Shown here: positions 25,069 to 33,444 of the stretch, one piece after another
How the letters are laid out: the number at the start of each line of letters is the position of its first letter
How positions within the stretch are numbered: the stretch's first letter is position 1
Origin: BCD1 sp965230565
Lineage (GTDB): Bacteria; Bacteroidota; Bacteroidia; Chitinophagales; Saprospiraceae
Direction of reading: 5' to 3'
Assembly: GCA_965230565.1 (NCBI GenBank)
Contig: CBDDLH010000012.1
Location: 62,001-126,000, forward strand
Length of the DNA stretch: 64,000 bases
Position numbers and translations under genes: made by a program
Notes under the pieces: generated by a model
Seen by the model: the letters and a program-made list of their open reading frames with translations, nothing else
The model's database searches: none
Told to the model about the DNA's origin: nothing

Positions 25069-27126
25069 TTACAACAACCCTTCCTTTTCCAGAGAGGACC
25101 TGATCTTTTCATGGGTCACCCAAAACTTTTTCTCAAGTTCCGTTTTTACCCGTTTGAACTCCGGAAGATCTTTCACCCCTTCAAAAACCGGATCAACATC
25201 CAGAAAAAGAATCGTCCAGTAATGAAAATTATCCTGCTCACAGAACTTATTCAAATGTTCCATGGTTTTGACCTGATCATTTTTGCAAGCATATGAAACC
25301 GCTAAATTCAAATCTTTATACAAGGAATTATCCTGCTCGGAAAATGCAGCGTACAGTTCAAAAAATTCTTCAGCCTCTGCCTGCCTACCGGTTTTGGCCA
25401 TCACCATTCCGATCTTGGCATTTTCTTCCGGATAAACATGAGGCTGGGTGGCAGCCCTCAATTCCACGAAGCGGCTGTAATGTTTGTAAGCTTTATCATA
25501 ATCCTTCATAAAATAGCTGATCTTGGCAACTTCCTGCATCACATCCAAACGAAATGTATCTATGGAAAGCACCTCCTCCAACATCGTTAAGGTCTGATTC
25601 AGATCCTTGTTTTTCGCATAAAGGATATAGGCTTTTACATACCGGGAATAAATATTGTCCAGATCATACGCCAGGGATTCATCGATATATTTTTCCGCTT
25701 CTTCCACAAACCCAGTTTGGACAAAGGCATTACTGATATGCAAATAGGTAAAACTTGTGGAAACAGAATCGGCCCCGGATTTATCCAATCTCAAACCTTT
25801 AAGGGCATACTCCAGATATTTTCCGGTATTGGGTCGATAACGCGTGTAAAAATCAGCCAGTATGTTGATCACCAAGGCTGAATTAGGATTATATTCCAGT
25901 GCTTTTTCGAGGTACTCCACCGCCCGATCATTATCCTGACCATGCAGGTAATACAAAGCTTTGGCGATCAAACTTTGGGGTAATTGGGGATCTAACAATA
26001 AAGCCTTATCAGCATAAAAATTTATCTCCTGCGAAAATCGTTTTTCAACCTGATAGGTATCCATAAAAAAATAAGTAATGGCCGTTCCCGCATAAGCTCT
26101 CGCGAATTCCGGATCCTTTTCAATGGCCTTTTGATAATATTCAATGGCCTTCAATAGATTTTCACCCCCTCCTTTATACATCAGATCTAATCCTTTGAGA
26201 AAAAAATCATACGCAACAAGATCATCAGTTGGTATTTTTTCAATCCTTTGCGCTTCTTCGGGAGTGATGACCACTTGTATCCTGTCAGCAATTTTTTTGG
26301 CCACCTCTTGTTGCAGTGTAAAAATGTCTTTCGCTTCCCGGGTAAATTGTTCACTCCACAAATGTCTGTCTGTCGAGGCTTCTATCAACTGGATGTTGAG
26401 CATGATCTGGTCACCAACCTTTTGCCCACTACCTTCCACAAAATAACTGACATCGAGCTCCTTTCCGATTTGCGGTATTGTTTTAGAATGATTACGGTAT
26501 TTTTCAACGGATGTTCTGCTGACCACCCTGAGATCCCGGATCTGCTGCAGATTGTTCAAAAGAGATTCCATCAAGCCATTGATGATGTAAATGTTGGTCG
26601 AATCGTTGCTGTCATTTTTAAATGGTAAAACGGCGATGGACTTTTCAAGGGTTACAGGCTTTTGAGTGAAAGGGTTAAAAAACAGCAACACAATAGCAAG
26701 CATCACTCCAAAAAGGACCAGGGTGCCAATAGTTATTACTTTGGCATCAACCCACCTTTTCTTTTTAGAATTTTCATCCTCAGGAAATTCCTGTTTACCA
26801 ACCTCTCCCGGCGGATAACCATATTGATCATGAAAACACTTAATGAAATAGGAAACACTGTTAAATCCAACTTCATAAGAAACCTCTGAAACAGTCAAGG
26901 TTTGAAGCTTTAACAACTTCATTCCCTCTTCCAGCCTTATTTGTCTGATGAATTGACTTACTGAGATTCCGGTATTTTTTTTGACTTTCCTCAAAAGGTT
27001 GGAACGACTCATACCCATCTGCCGGGCTAACCCGGAAACTCCAAATTGCTCGTCACCAATATGATCCAGCACCAGGGCTTTGGCCCTTTCCAAAAAATCC
27101 TGCGATATGGAGTTTGGGTCCGGCAT
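25069..27126 (-). CDS. AraC-type regulator with TolB-like and TPR domains
   Basis: 685 residues from ATG 27126. Order: an AraC/XylS double helix-turn-helix at 10-110 (S-G-L-A-R-Q-M-G-M-S-R-S-N-L-L-R-K-V and the second V-S-Y-E-V-G-F-N-S-V-S-Y-F-I-K-C-F), a single membrane span near 130-150, a FlgO/TolB-like periplasmic domain (K-S-I-A-V-L-P-F-K-N-D-S), then six or more tetratricopeptide repeats to the end. The layout is a one-component membrane-bound sensor regulator, with the DNA-binding domain in the cytoplasm and the TPRs outside. Upstream it has two 17-base direct repeats and the divergent acyltransferase gene, its likely target. Confidence 0.88.
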   Translation of the reverse strand: MPDPNSISQDFLERAKALVLDHIGDEQFGVSGLARQMGMSRSNLLRKVKKNTGISVSQFIRQIRLEEGMKLLKLQTLTVSEVSYEVGFNSVSYFIKCFHDQYGYPPGEVGKQEFPEDENSKKKRWVDAKVITIGTLVLFGVMLAIVLLFFNPFTQKPVTLEKSIAVLPFKNDSNDSTNIYIINGLMESLLNNLQQIRDLRVVSRTSVEKYRNHSKTIPQIGKELDVSYFVEGSGQKVGDQIMLNIQLIEASTDRHLWSEQFTREAKDIFTLQQEVAKKIADRIQVVITPEEAQRIEKIPTDDLVAYDFFLKGLDLMYKGGGENLLKAIEYYQKAIEKDPEFARAYAGTAITYFFMDTYQVEKRFSQEINFYADKALLLDPQLPQSLIAKALYYLHGQDNDRAVEYLEKALEYNPNSALVINILADFYTRYRPNTGKYLEYALKGLRLDKSGADSVSTSFTYLHISNAFVQTGFVEEAEKYIDESLAYDLDNIYSRYVKAYILYAKNKDLNQTLTMLEEVLSIDTFRLDVMQEVAKISYFMKDYDKAYKHYSRFVELRAATQPHVYPEENAKIGMVMAKTGRQAEAEEFFELYAAFSEQDNSLYKDLNLAVSYACKNDQVKTMEHLNKFCEQDNFHYWTILFLDVDPVFEGVKDLPEFKRVKTELEKKFWVTHEKIRSSLEKEGLL

Positions 27127-27171
27127 TTTCAGTAATCTGAATTTTTGCTTTAATATACAAATTAACGGCCT

Positions 27172-27208
27172 TGCATCATAATTTACATCACTGCAACATA
27201 ATTTACAT
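27172..27208. promoter_or_regulatory. Two direct repeats with 20-bp period, AraC-type operator candidate
   Basis: TGCATCATAATTTACAT (27172-27188) and TGCAACATAATTTACAT (27192-27208) differ at one base. A period of 20 bp is near two helical turns, the usual spacing of tandem AraC-family half-sites. They lie 46-82 bases before the regulator start and about 100 bases before the divergent 27305 start. Confidence 0.6.
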
Positions 27209-27304
27209 TCATTAACCAAACTTGTTATTCTTTGAGGATTTTTTGATTAGTCCTGCATCACGTTTTGATTGACCTTTGTACCAAAAGAAAAGAAAATATT
27301 CATC

Positions 27305-29014
27305 ATGAAATCACGCATTTATTTCCTCGATAATTTAAGAACCTTCCTCATCTTTTTGGTAGTGGTTATTCACGCAGGTCTTGTTTACGAACAAACACTG
27401 CAAAACGGCTGGATCGTTAGTGATCCTATTAAAAACGGATCCATTGGCCTGATAAGAATGTATCTGGACGTATTTGTTATGTTTACCCTGTTTTTTATAT
27501 CCGGGTATTTCATCCCCCGTTCGGTAAACAAGCAATCTGCGGGGGCATTTATATGGTCCAAATTCAAAAGGCTAATAATCCCCTGGCTCTCAGCTGCTTT
27601 GGTCCTCATACCCGCCTACAAAGCCATTTATTTGTATTCAAGAGGCCTGCCTGCGGAACCCTGGTACACCTACTTCCACACCTTTGAAAGGAGCGGCACG
27701 GATCTGACTTTTTTCAATAATAATCCGGTACAGGGCTGGTTATGGTTTTTGCCGATTTTGTTCACCTTCCAGATGGTCTATCTCGTATTATCAAAAGCCA
27801 ATCTGAAGTTGAATATAACCATGCGGACAGGGGTGATCGGGACTTTGCTACTTAGCCTTGTCTACAGCTCAACCATATCCTTAGCAGGCCTTACCGGCTG
27901 GCATCATTCTGGCTTTTTCCACTTTCAGACAGAACGGTTAATTCCATATTTCCTGGTCTTTCTGCTTGGTGCCCTGGGTGCTAAACTAGACATTTTCAAT
28001 TCAGATAAAAACACACGACTCTATATCTGGGCAAATATTGCTTTGACCATTTCACTCGGTATTTTCACTGCCACTGCCCTCAACCTATTCTTCAACCTGA
28101 TCGATCCGGGAAGAAATTACTTCTTTGTTTCTGCTTCCGTGGATAGAATTGCCTATCACTTTTCACTGCTTGTAGCCATGTTGAGCTTTCTCCAAATCTT
28201 GCTCCATGCTTTCCGTTTCAACCTGAACCGCAGCAATAAATTTGGGGGGTTACTCAGTAATTATTCTTACTCTGTCTATATAAATCACATGATCGTGATC
28301 GGAGTAATAGCCGTAGTTATGCTGAACTGGCAAATTCCGGCTTTCGCCAAATTTGGATTACTAACCCTTACGACTTTTGCTGTATGCAACCTTTTAGCTT
28401 ATGCCTATGACAAATTAGTTCCCAAAAACAAATGGGTTAGCCTCGAAACGGGAACCTTGATTATTCTTGGATTGAGTTCCCTGCTTTGGTTCGGAAATTT
28501 CAATGCTGTTCCATCAAATCCAGAGACTCCATCTAAAGTAACCGCTCCTGAAATGGGCCTTCACGAAGCAGTTATCCGTGGTGACATAAAAGTTATTCAA
28601 CAACATATCGATGCCAACTCAGATCTGAATATTGCAGAACCTGCCGGTGGGTCAAGTCCATTAATTTCTGCTGCCACTTTTGGACAAACAGAAGCTGCAA
28701 CAGCACTGATCAAAGCAGGAGCTGATGTGAATTTCCAAAACAAAGAAGGTTCTACACCTTTGATCACCGCAGCCTTTTTCTGTCGGGAAGAAATCGTCCG
28801 GGCCTTATTGGAAAACGGAGCTGATCCGAAAATAAAAAATCTGGCAGGATCAACTGCCTTGAATTCCGTTAGCAGTGAATTTTCAGAAGTGAAAGGTATC
28901 TACGAATACTTTGCTAAAACCTATGAGCCTATGGGCATGAAGCTGGATCTAAATGAGGTTGAAAGGATGCGTCCGGTGATCGCGGCGATATTGCAGAAAT
29001 ATTCTGAGCATTGA
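27305..29014 (+). CDS. Acyltransferase-3 membrane protein fused to ankyrin repeats
   Basis: 569 residues from ATG 27305. The first 400 residues are an acyltransferase family 3 (OpgC/OafA-like) integral membrane domain with about ten spans: Y-F-L-D-N-L-R-T-F-L-I-F-L-V-V-V-I-H opens it, with the presumed catalytic His in V-I-H-A-G. These enzymes O-acylate periplasmic or surface glycans. Residues 420-525 are three ankyrin repeats (G-L-H-E-A-V-I-R-G-D, S-P-L-I-S-A-A-T-F-G-Q-T-E-A-A, T-P-L-I-T-A-A-F-F-C-R-E-E) and then a short tail. The fusion is unusual. It is divergent from the AraC/TPR regulator. Confidence 0.82.
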   Translation: MKSRIYFLDNLRTFLIFLVVVIHAGLVYEQTLQNGWIVSDPIKNGSIGLIRMYLDVFVMFTLFFISGYFIPRSVNKQSAGAFIWSKFKRLIIPWLSAALVLIPAYKAIYLYSRGLPAEPWYTYFHTFERSGTDLTFFNNNPVQGWLWFLPILFTFQMVYLVLSKANLKLNITMRTGVIGTLLLSLVYSSTISLAGLTGWHHSGFFHFQTERLIPYFLVFLLGALGAKLDIFNSDKNTRLYIWANIALTISLGIFTATALNLFFNLIDPGRNYFFVSASVDRIAYHFSLLVAMLSFLQILLHAFRFNLNRSNKFGGLLSNYSYSVYINHMIVIGVIAVVMLNWQIPAFAKFGLLTLTTFAVCNLLAYAYDKLVPKNKWVSLETGTLIILGLSSLLWFGNFNAVPSNPETPSKVTAPEMGLHEAVIRGDIKVIQQHIDANSDLNIAEPAGGSSPLISAATFGQTEAATALIKAGADVNFQNKEGSTPLITAAFFCREEIVRALLENGADPKIKNLAGSTALNSVSSEFSEVKGIYEYFAKTYEPMGMKLDLNEVERMRPVIAAILQKYSEH

Positions 29015-29029
29015 AAAGGTGAAACATTA

Positions 29030-29066
29030 CCGGTGGCACTTGTAATTAAAGCAACAAGTGCCATCG
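29030..29066. terminator. Bidirectional hairpin between convergent genes
   Basis: CCGGTGGCACTTGT and ACAAGTGCCATCGG pair with one mismatch around a 9-base loop, 16 bases after the acyltransferase stop and 18 before the end of the vWA gene. No T-run is present, so terminator function is a guess from position. Confidence 0.45.
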
Positions 29067-29083
29067 GCACATTCTATTCTAAC

Positions 29084-30511
29084 CTACCACTCCACCATCC
29101 GCTCCACAACATCCCCAGCCTTCAGCGTTATGGTAAAACTCTTCTTCGGATCCCCTTCAATTTTAATACCCTTAACCGTAACATTATAGTCTCCCGGACT
29201 CAAAATGAATTTCTTGGGATTGGAAGAATCACTGGTATAAGTGCGACCAGCAGCTACAGATTGGCCTGACTGAACAGATACAATATTAACAGAGGCATCA
29301 GACAAAGCCCCATTGAACTTTGCCCCTACTGACAACTCCGCACTTTGGAAATCATGCGCAAGCCTGGTGGTTATATTTGGGTTGATATGAATCCTGCCCA
29401 TGATGGCTTTGGAGGTTGCTCCTTTAATTTTCGTTGACTGGATAATCACATCATAAACTCCGGGAGCAAGTTCTTTTTTAACAGGATTGTGAGCAGGTCT
29501 TTCATATGATCTGGCTGAGGCAACAGGTTTGGTTTCTCCGTATGGACGAATCTTTACGGTGGCATCATGCAAAGCGCCCATATTGGTTACTTCAACCGTA
29601 ATATGCCCGGATGAAAAATCAAAGACCTGTTCATTCACATCCGATTCCGTAACGACGATTTGTTCTTTCCGGATCGCAGGAATACCTCGTTCTCCAACTA
29701 CACTTACTTCCACATCATAAGTACCCGCCGGCAAATTGATCAGCGCCGGATTTGTTTCGGGCCGGTTATAACTTCTGATACCAGTGATATCATCATCCGT
29801 ACCTGGCTTCAGCACCTCAATCGCACCGTCAATCAACTCACCATTTCGTCTGACGAGAACGGACAATCGTCCTTTGGGCACATCTACAGTTACTTCCGTT
29901 GTTTCTTCCAGAGCATCCGCCAGTTGATCCTTGTCAGATGCATCGATATACAAGCCATCACCCTCCCGTGCAGCGCATTCCAAAGGGGCACGATCCGCAT
30001 CCCCAAGGTCAAATCCTACAACGTGCATCACAAAATCTATCCCGGCTTCCTTAGCCTCCTTAACTACATCACAAAGGATACCTTCACAGGTCTCAATACC
30101 ATCGGTAATAAGGATTATAGTAGCAGCCTGTCCATCAGCCTTAAGTTTATCAATTACAAATTTTGCAGACTGGGCAAGGGGCGTTTTTCCAAGTGGATTC
30201 AAGGCTTTCATTTCTTTTTGAAATGCTGCCTTATCGAGATTACTCATGGGCAATAATTCTTCGATATCTCCGCAATCTCCTTTCTTGCGGTGGCCATAAG
30301 CTACCAATCCTACCGGCTGATCTTCGGACATCCCGGAAGTGAGATCCCCAAGCACTTCTCTGGCAAGGGTGATTTTATGATCATCACCAATTTTCTGCCA
30401 CATAGAGCCACTGGCATCTGTGATAAAAATGATGGGTTTGGGAGCGTCATCCTGTGCAAAAACGAAACAGGCTGACAACAATAAGGTCAGGGTCAGTAAT
30501 AAGTTTTTCAT
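29084..30511 (-). CDS. Secreted von Willebrand factor A protein with three C-terminal repeats
   Basis: 475 residues. Signal peptide (cleavage after V-F-A-Q), then a vWA domain at 25-205 with an intact metal-ion adhesion site: D-A-S-G-S, the T of L-G-K-T-P-L, and D-G-I-E-T. The remaining 270 residues contain three similar modules of about 87 residues, each with an R-x-Y-x-x-x-x-x-N-P stretch followed by L-x-x-G-x-Y-D/N-V: R-S-Y-N-R-P-E-T-N-P, R-S-Y-E-R-P-A-H-N-P and R-T-Y-T-S-D-S-S-N-P. They look like carboxypeptidase-regulatory-type beta sandwiches. Protein-binding in the periplasm or outside is likely, with the partner unknown. Confidence 0.82.
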   Translation of the reverse strand: MKNLLLTLTLLLSACFVFAQDDAPKPIIFITDASGSMWQKIGDDHKITLAREVLGDLTSGMSEDQPVGLVAYGHRKKGDCGDIEELLPMSNLDKAAFQKEMKALNPLGKTPLAQSAKFVIDKLKADGQAATIILITDGIETCEGILCDVVKEAKEAGIDFVMHVVGFDLGDADRAPLECAAREGDGLYIDASDKDQLADALEETTEVTVDVPKGRLSVLVRRNGELIDGAIEVLKPGTDDDITGIRSYNRPETNPALINLPAGTYDVEVSVVGERGIPAIRKEQIVVTESDVNEQVFDFSSGHITVEVTNMGALHDATVKIRPYGETKPVASARSYERPAHNPVKKELAPGVYDVIIQSTKIKGATSKAIMGRIHINPNITTRLAHDFQSAELSVGAKFNGALSDASVNIVSVQSGQSVAAGRTYTSDSSNPKKFILSPGDYNVTVKGIKIEGDPKKSFTITLKAGDVVERMVEW

Positions 30512-30566
30512 GGTGGTTATATTTAAATGAGTGAATGTTCACTATTAAGAAATACTATGTTTTGTC

Positions 30567-30599
30567 AGAAATACTATTTTTCGGAAAAATTGTATTTCT
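30567..30599 (-). terminator. AT-rich hairpin overlapping the ligA stop codon
   Basis: AGAAATACTATTTTTC (30567-30582) and GAAAAATTGTATTTCT (30584-30599) pair with one mismatch. On the minus strand the ligA TAG sits in the first arm. A near-identical hairpin occurs at 53711. Confidence 0.6.
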
Positions 30600-32733
30600 A
30601 GTCAAACAATGCCAGGAATTCATCCTCCGTCAAAACCTGCACAGTACCCAAAGCCTGGGCTTTTTTAAGTTTGGAACCGGCCTTTTCCCCAACAACCAAA
30701 ATGGATAGTTTGGAACTCACCGCACTGATATTCCTCGCTCCGGCAGCCTCTGCTTTCATTTGTGCTTCTTTACGGCTCATCTTCTCCAGTTTACCGGTAA
30801 AAAGAATGGTCTTTCCGGCCAGGGGTGCATCATCGGAAACCTCAACGGGTTTATCATCTTCGGTTTGTTTTAGGTTCACACCGAATGACTCCATACGCTT
30901 AAGCATCTCCACATTGCGTTCAACCGAAAAGAACTCTATTACATTCCGGGCTACTTTTGGCCCGACATCTTTTATATTGGTAAAATCTTCTTCCGTCCAG
31001 TTACATAAATCGAGTACATGGTCGATTTCCTGGGCAAGCAATTTGGACACTTTCTTTCCTAAATGATGAATGGCCAGGCTGTGTAATACCCGGTAAATCG
31101 GACTTTGTTTAGCTTTTCCGATGGCCTCTTCCAGGTTATCTGCGGATCTTTGTCCAAAGCCTTCCAGTTGGCCGATCTTTTCGTAATCGAGATTGTAAAC
31201 ATCAGCTATATCCCGTATCCACCCCAACTCAAAAAATCGCTCCACAATCGACTTACCCATGCCGTCGATATTCATAGCCGGCTTGGAAACGTGAAAAATA
31301 ATCCGTTGCAGATCCTGAGCACCGCATACACAGTTCGGGCATCGCCAGGCAGCTTCGCCTTCCATTCGAACCAGTTTGACAGGCGTCTCTGTATCATTAA
31401 CCGGACAAAACTCCGGGAACGTGATTTTCTCCTCACTGCCATCTCTTAATTCCGGCAATGCTTTTACGATGTATGGAATCACATCTCCTGCCCGTTCAAT
31501 CAAAACGGTATCATTAAAGTGCAGGTCTTTTTCTTCGATAAAGTCTGCATTATGCAGGGAAATGGAAGAGATGGTCACTCCGGCTAAAGGAACAGGTGCG
31601 ACCTTGGCAACAGGTGTTATGGATCCGATTTTCCCTACCTGGTATTCTACCTTTTCGAGTTTGGTTGTCGCTTGTTTGGCTTTGAATTTAAAAGCGATTG
31701 CCCAGCGCGGGTGATGGCTTGTATAACCAGCACGTTCCTGAAGCTCACGGCTATTCACCTTAACAACCATCCCATCGATCTCATATTCGTAGGCATCCCG
31801 TTTTTCTTCCCACTTCAGACAAAAATCAATGGCCTCCTGAATATTTTTGCAGACTGCCCTCTCCTCAACAGGTACTTTAAAGCCTATACCCGATAAAAAC
31901 TCAAGGCTGTCATCATGGGTTGAGAAATGCTCCAAACCATCCTTTCCTTCATTATCTTCCGCATATCCGAGGGTATAAATAAAAGCTTCCAGATTTCGCT
32001 TGGCCACTTCCCTCGGGTCTTTCATTCTCAGCCCTCCGGTAGCCGCATTTCTCGCGTTGGCAAAGACCATCTCATTGGCTTCGCTACGCTCTTTATTCAT
32101 AGCTTCAAAACGATCTTTCCGGATCAATACTTCCCCTCTGACCTCGACTTTATTAATGCCTTCTTTTGAGAATGCTGCCTTCAGCGGAATAGAATAAATA
32201 GCCTTGGCATTATTGGTAATTTCATCCCCTACGGTTCCATTTCCACGGGTAGCCCCTCTTACCAACCGATCGTTTTCATAAACCAGCGCAATAGACCCTC
32301 CATCGAATTTAGGTTCCACAGCGTATTCGATATCCACATCCTCCTCCATATTGAGGAGTCGCTTGATCTGCTGGTCAAATTCTTTGAGATCTTCTGCATT
32401 ATAGGAGTTACCTAAAGATAACATGGGTATCAAATGCTCAACGGAAGGGAAATCAGAGGTCAAATCTGCGGAAACACGTTGGGTAGGTGAATCCGGTGTT
32501 ATCCAATCCGGGTGGGCGATTTCGATAGCCTCCAGTTGTTTGAACAGGGTGTCGTATTCAAAATCACTGATCACCGGATCATTCTGGATATAATATCGCC
32601 ATTCGTGGTAAATGATCAACTCCCGCAAATCAGACAGCTGTTCCTGGCCGGGTTTTTGTCTTTGTTCACTATTTTCGTTTAAATAAGCTTTGGATAGTTC
32701 GTAAAGCGCTTTTTGATTGTCTTTTTGGTACAT
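30598..32733 (-). CDS. ligA: NAD-dependent DNA ligase LigA
   Basis: 711 residues: domain Ia (Y-H-E-W-R-Y-Y-I-Q-N-D-P-V-I-S-D), nucleotidyltransferase with the adenylated Lys142 in E-P-K-F-D-G, OB fold, zinc finger, helix-hairpin-helix repeats and a C-terminal BRCT domain (G-K-T-I-L-F-T-G-K-L). It seals nicks in replication and repair and is essential. The zinc finger is unusual: the standard second cysteine is Asn446 (C443-P-V-N) and an additional Cys468 appears between the third and fourth (C465-P-N-C468-V-C470), keeping four cysteines in a different arrangement. The rest is standard. Confidence 0.97.
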   Translation of the reverse strand: MYQKDNQKALYELSKAYLNENSEQRQKPGQEQLSDLRELIIYHEWRYYIQNDPVISDFEYDTLFKQLEAIEIAHPDWITPDSPTQRVSADLTSDFPSVEHLIPMLSLGNSYNAEDLKEFDQQIKRLLNMEEDVDIEYAVEPKFDGGSIALVYENDRLVRGATRGNGTVGDEITNNAKAIYSIPLKAAFSKEGINKVEVRGEVLIRKDRFEAMNKERSEANEMVFANARNAATGGLRMKDPREVAKRNLEAFIYTLGYAEDNEGKDGLEHFSTHDDSLEFLSGIGFKVPVEERAVCKNIQEAIDFCLKWEEKRDAYEYEIDGMVVKVNSRELQERAGYTSHHPRWAIAFKFKAKQATTKLEKVEYQVGKIGSITPVAKVAPVPLAGVTISSISLHNADFIEEKDLHFNDTVLIERAGDVIPYIVKALPELRDGSEEKITFPEFCPVNDTETPVKLVRMEGEAAWRCPNCVCGAQDLQRIIFHVSKPAMNIDGMGKSIVERFFELGWIRDIADVYNLDYEKIGQLEGFGQRSADNLEEAIGKAKQSPIYRVLHSLAIHHLGKKVSKLLAQEIDHVLDLCNWTEEDFTNIKDVGPKVARNVIEFFSVERNVEMLKRMESFGVNLKQTEDDKPVEVSDDAPLAGKTILFTGKLEKMSRKEAQMKAEAAGARNISAVSSKLSILVVGEKAGSKLKKAQALGTVQVLTEDEFLALFD

Positions 32734-33066
32734 ATTTATGCCTTAGAGATGTTCTCTGCGAATTTAGGGAAGATTTTTGGAAATTGGAGGTTATGGAACA
32801 CGGATGTGACGGGTTAAACGGATTTTTGACCCACAGGACGTCCCTATAGGACTAGACAGTCTCGCAGAGACTCAATATCGGTAACCGAGAAACTAAACCC
32901 AAAGACAAGACAAGTGCCGTAGGTACGTCATATGTTTTTGCACCCATAAAAAAATATATTGTTATTTTGGCAAACCAATATTTTACACCTAACTTTGATC
33001 TTATACCAGCCCTCACGTAAGAAACTTCCCAGTTAGAAAGTATTTTGAAAATCAAACTGTTATGCT
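32734..33066. other. 333-base gap with decayed dispersed-repeat phrases
   Basis: No gene. CGTCCCTATAGGACT (from 32840), AGTCTCGCAGAGACT (from 32859) and GTGCCGTAGGTACGTCAT (from 32914) are short imperfect palindromic phrases of the type I associate with dispersed Bacteroidota intergenic repeats (recollection). The promoter of the HxlR-type gene should lie in the last 100 bases. Confidence 0.4.
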
Positions 33067-33423
33067 ATGCCTGATTTCTCATACAAGGGAAAAGTCTATT
33101 ACAATCCGGTAACATTTGCCATGGACCGGTTAGGAGGAACGTGGAAAATGCCCATCCTTTGGCAGCTTAAAGACAATGTATTTCGATACAGTGAACTCAA
33201 ACGGGCCATCGACAAAATCTCGGATAAAACGTTAACTGCTCAATTAAGAGAACTGGAAGCGGATGGATTCATTCACAGAAAAGTTTATCCTGTTGTTCCG
33301 CCAAAAACAGAATACAGCATTACCGAAAAAGGAAGGTGGGCCCTTCCCATCGTTGAACACATGCGAAATTTTGGGATCATCCTGATGGAAACGGAGGGCA
33401 TTGATGCCACCGTTTTCCGATAA
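33067..33423 (+). CDS. HxlR-family transcriptional regulator
   Basis: 118 residues, a single winged-helix domain of the HxlR/DUF24 family: R-L-G-G-T-W-K-M-P-I-L-W-Q-L, F-R-Y-S-E-L-K-R-A-I-D-K-I-S-D-K-T-L-T-A-Q-L-R-E-L-E-A-D-G-F-I and V-P-P-K-T-E-Y-S-I-T-E-K-G. The Cys often found just before the first helix and used for redox or electrophile sensing in this family is absent (Y-Y-N-P-V at that place). It stands alone; no obvious target gene lies beside it, because the neighbours are ligA and the M64 peptidase. Confidence 0.9.
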   Translation: MPDFSYKGKVYYNPVTFAMDRLGGTWKMPILWQLKDNVFRYSELKRAIDKISDKTLTAQLRELEADGFIHRKVYPVVPPKTEYSITEKGRWALPIVEHMRNFGIILMETEGIDATVFR

Positions 33424-33444
33424 ACTGAACCCGATTTTTTTCTT

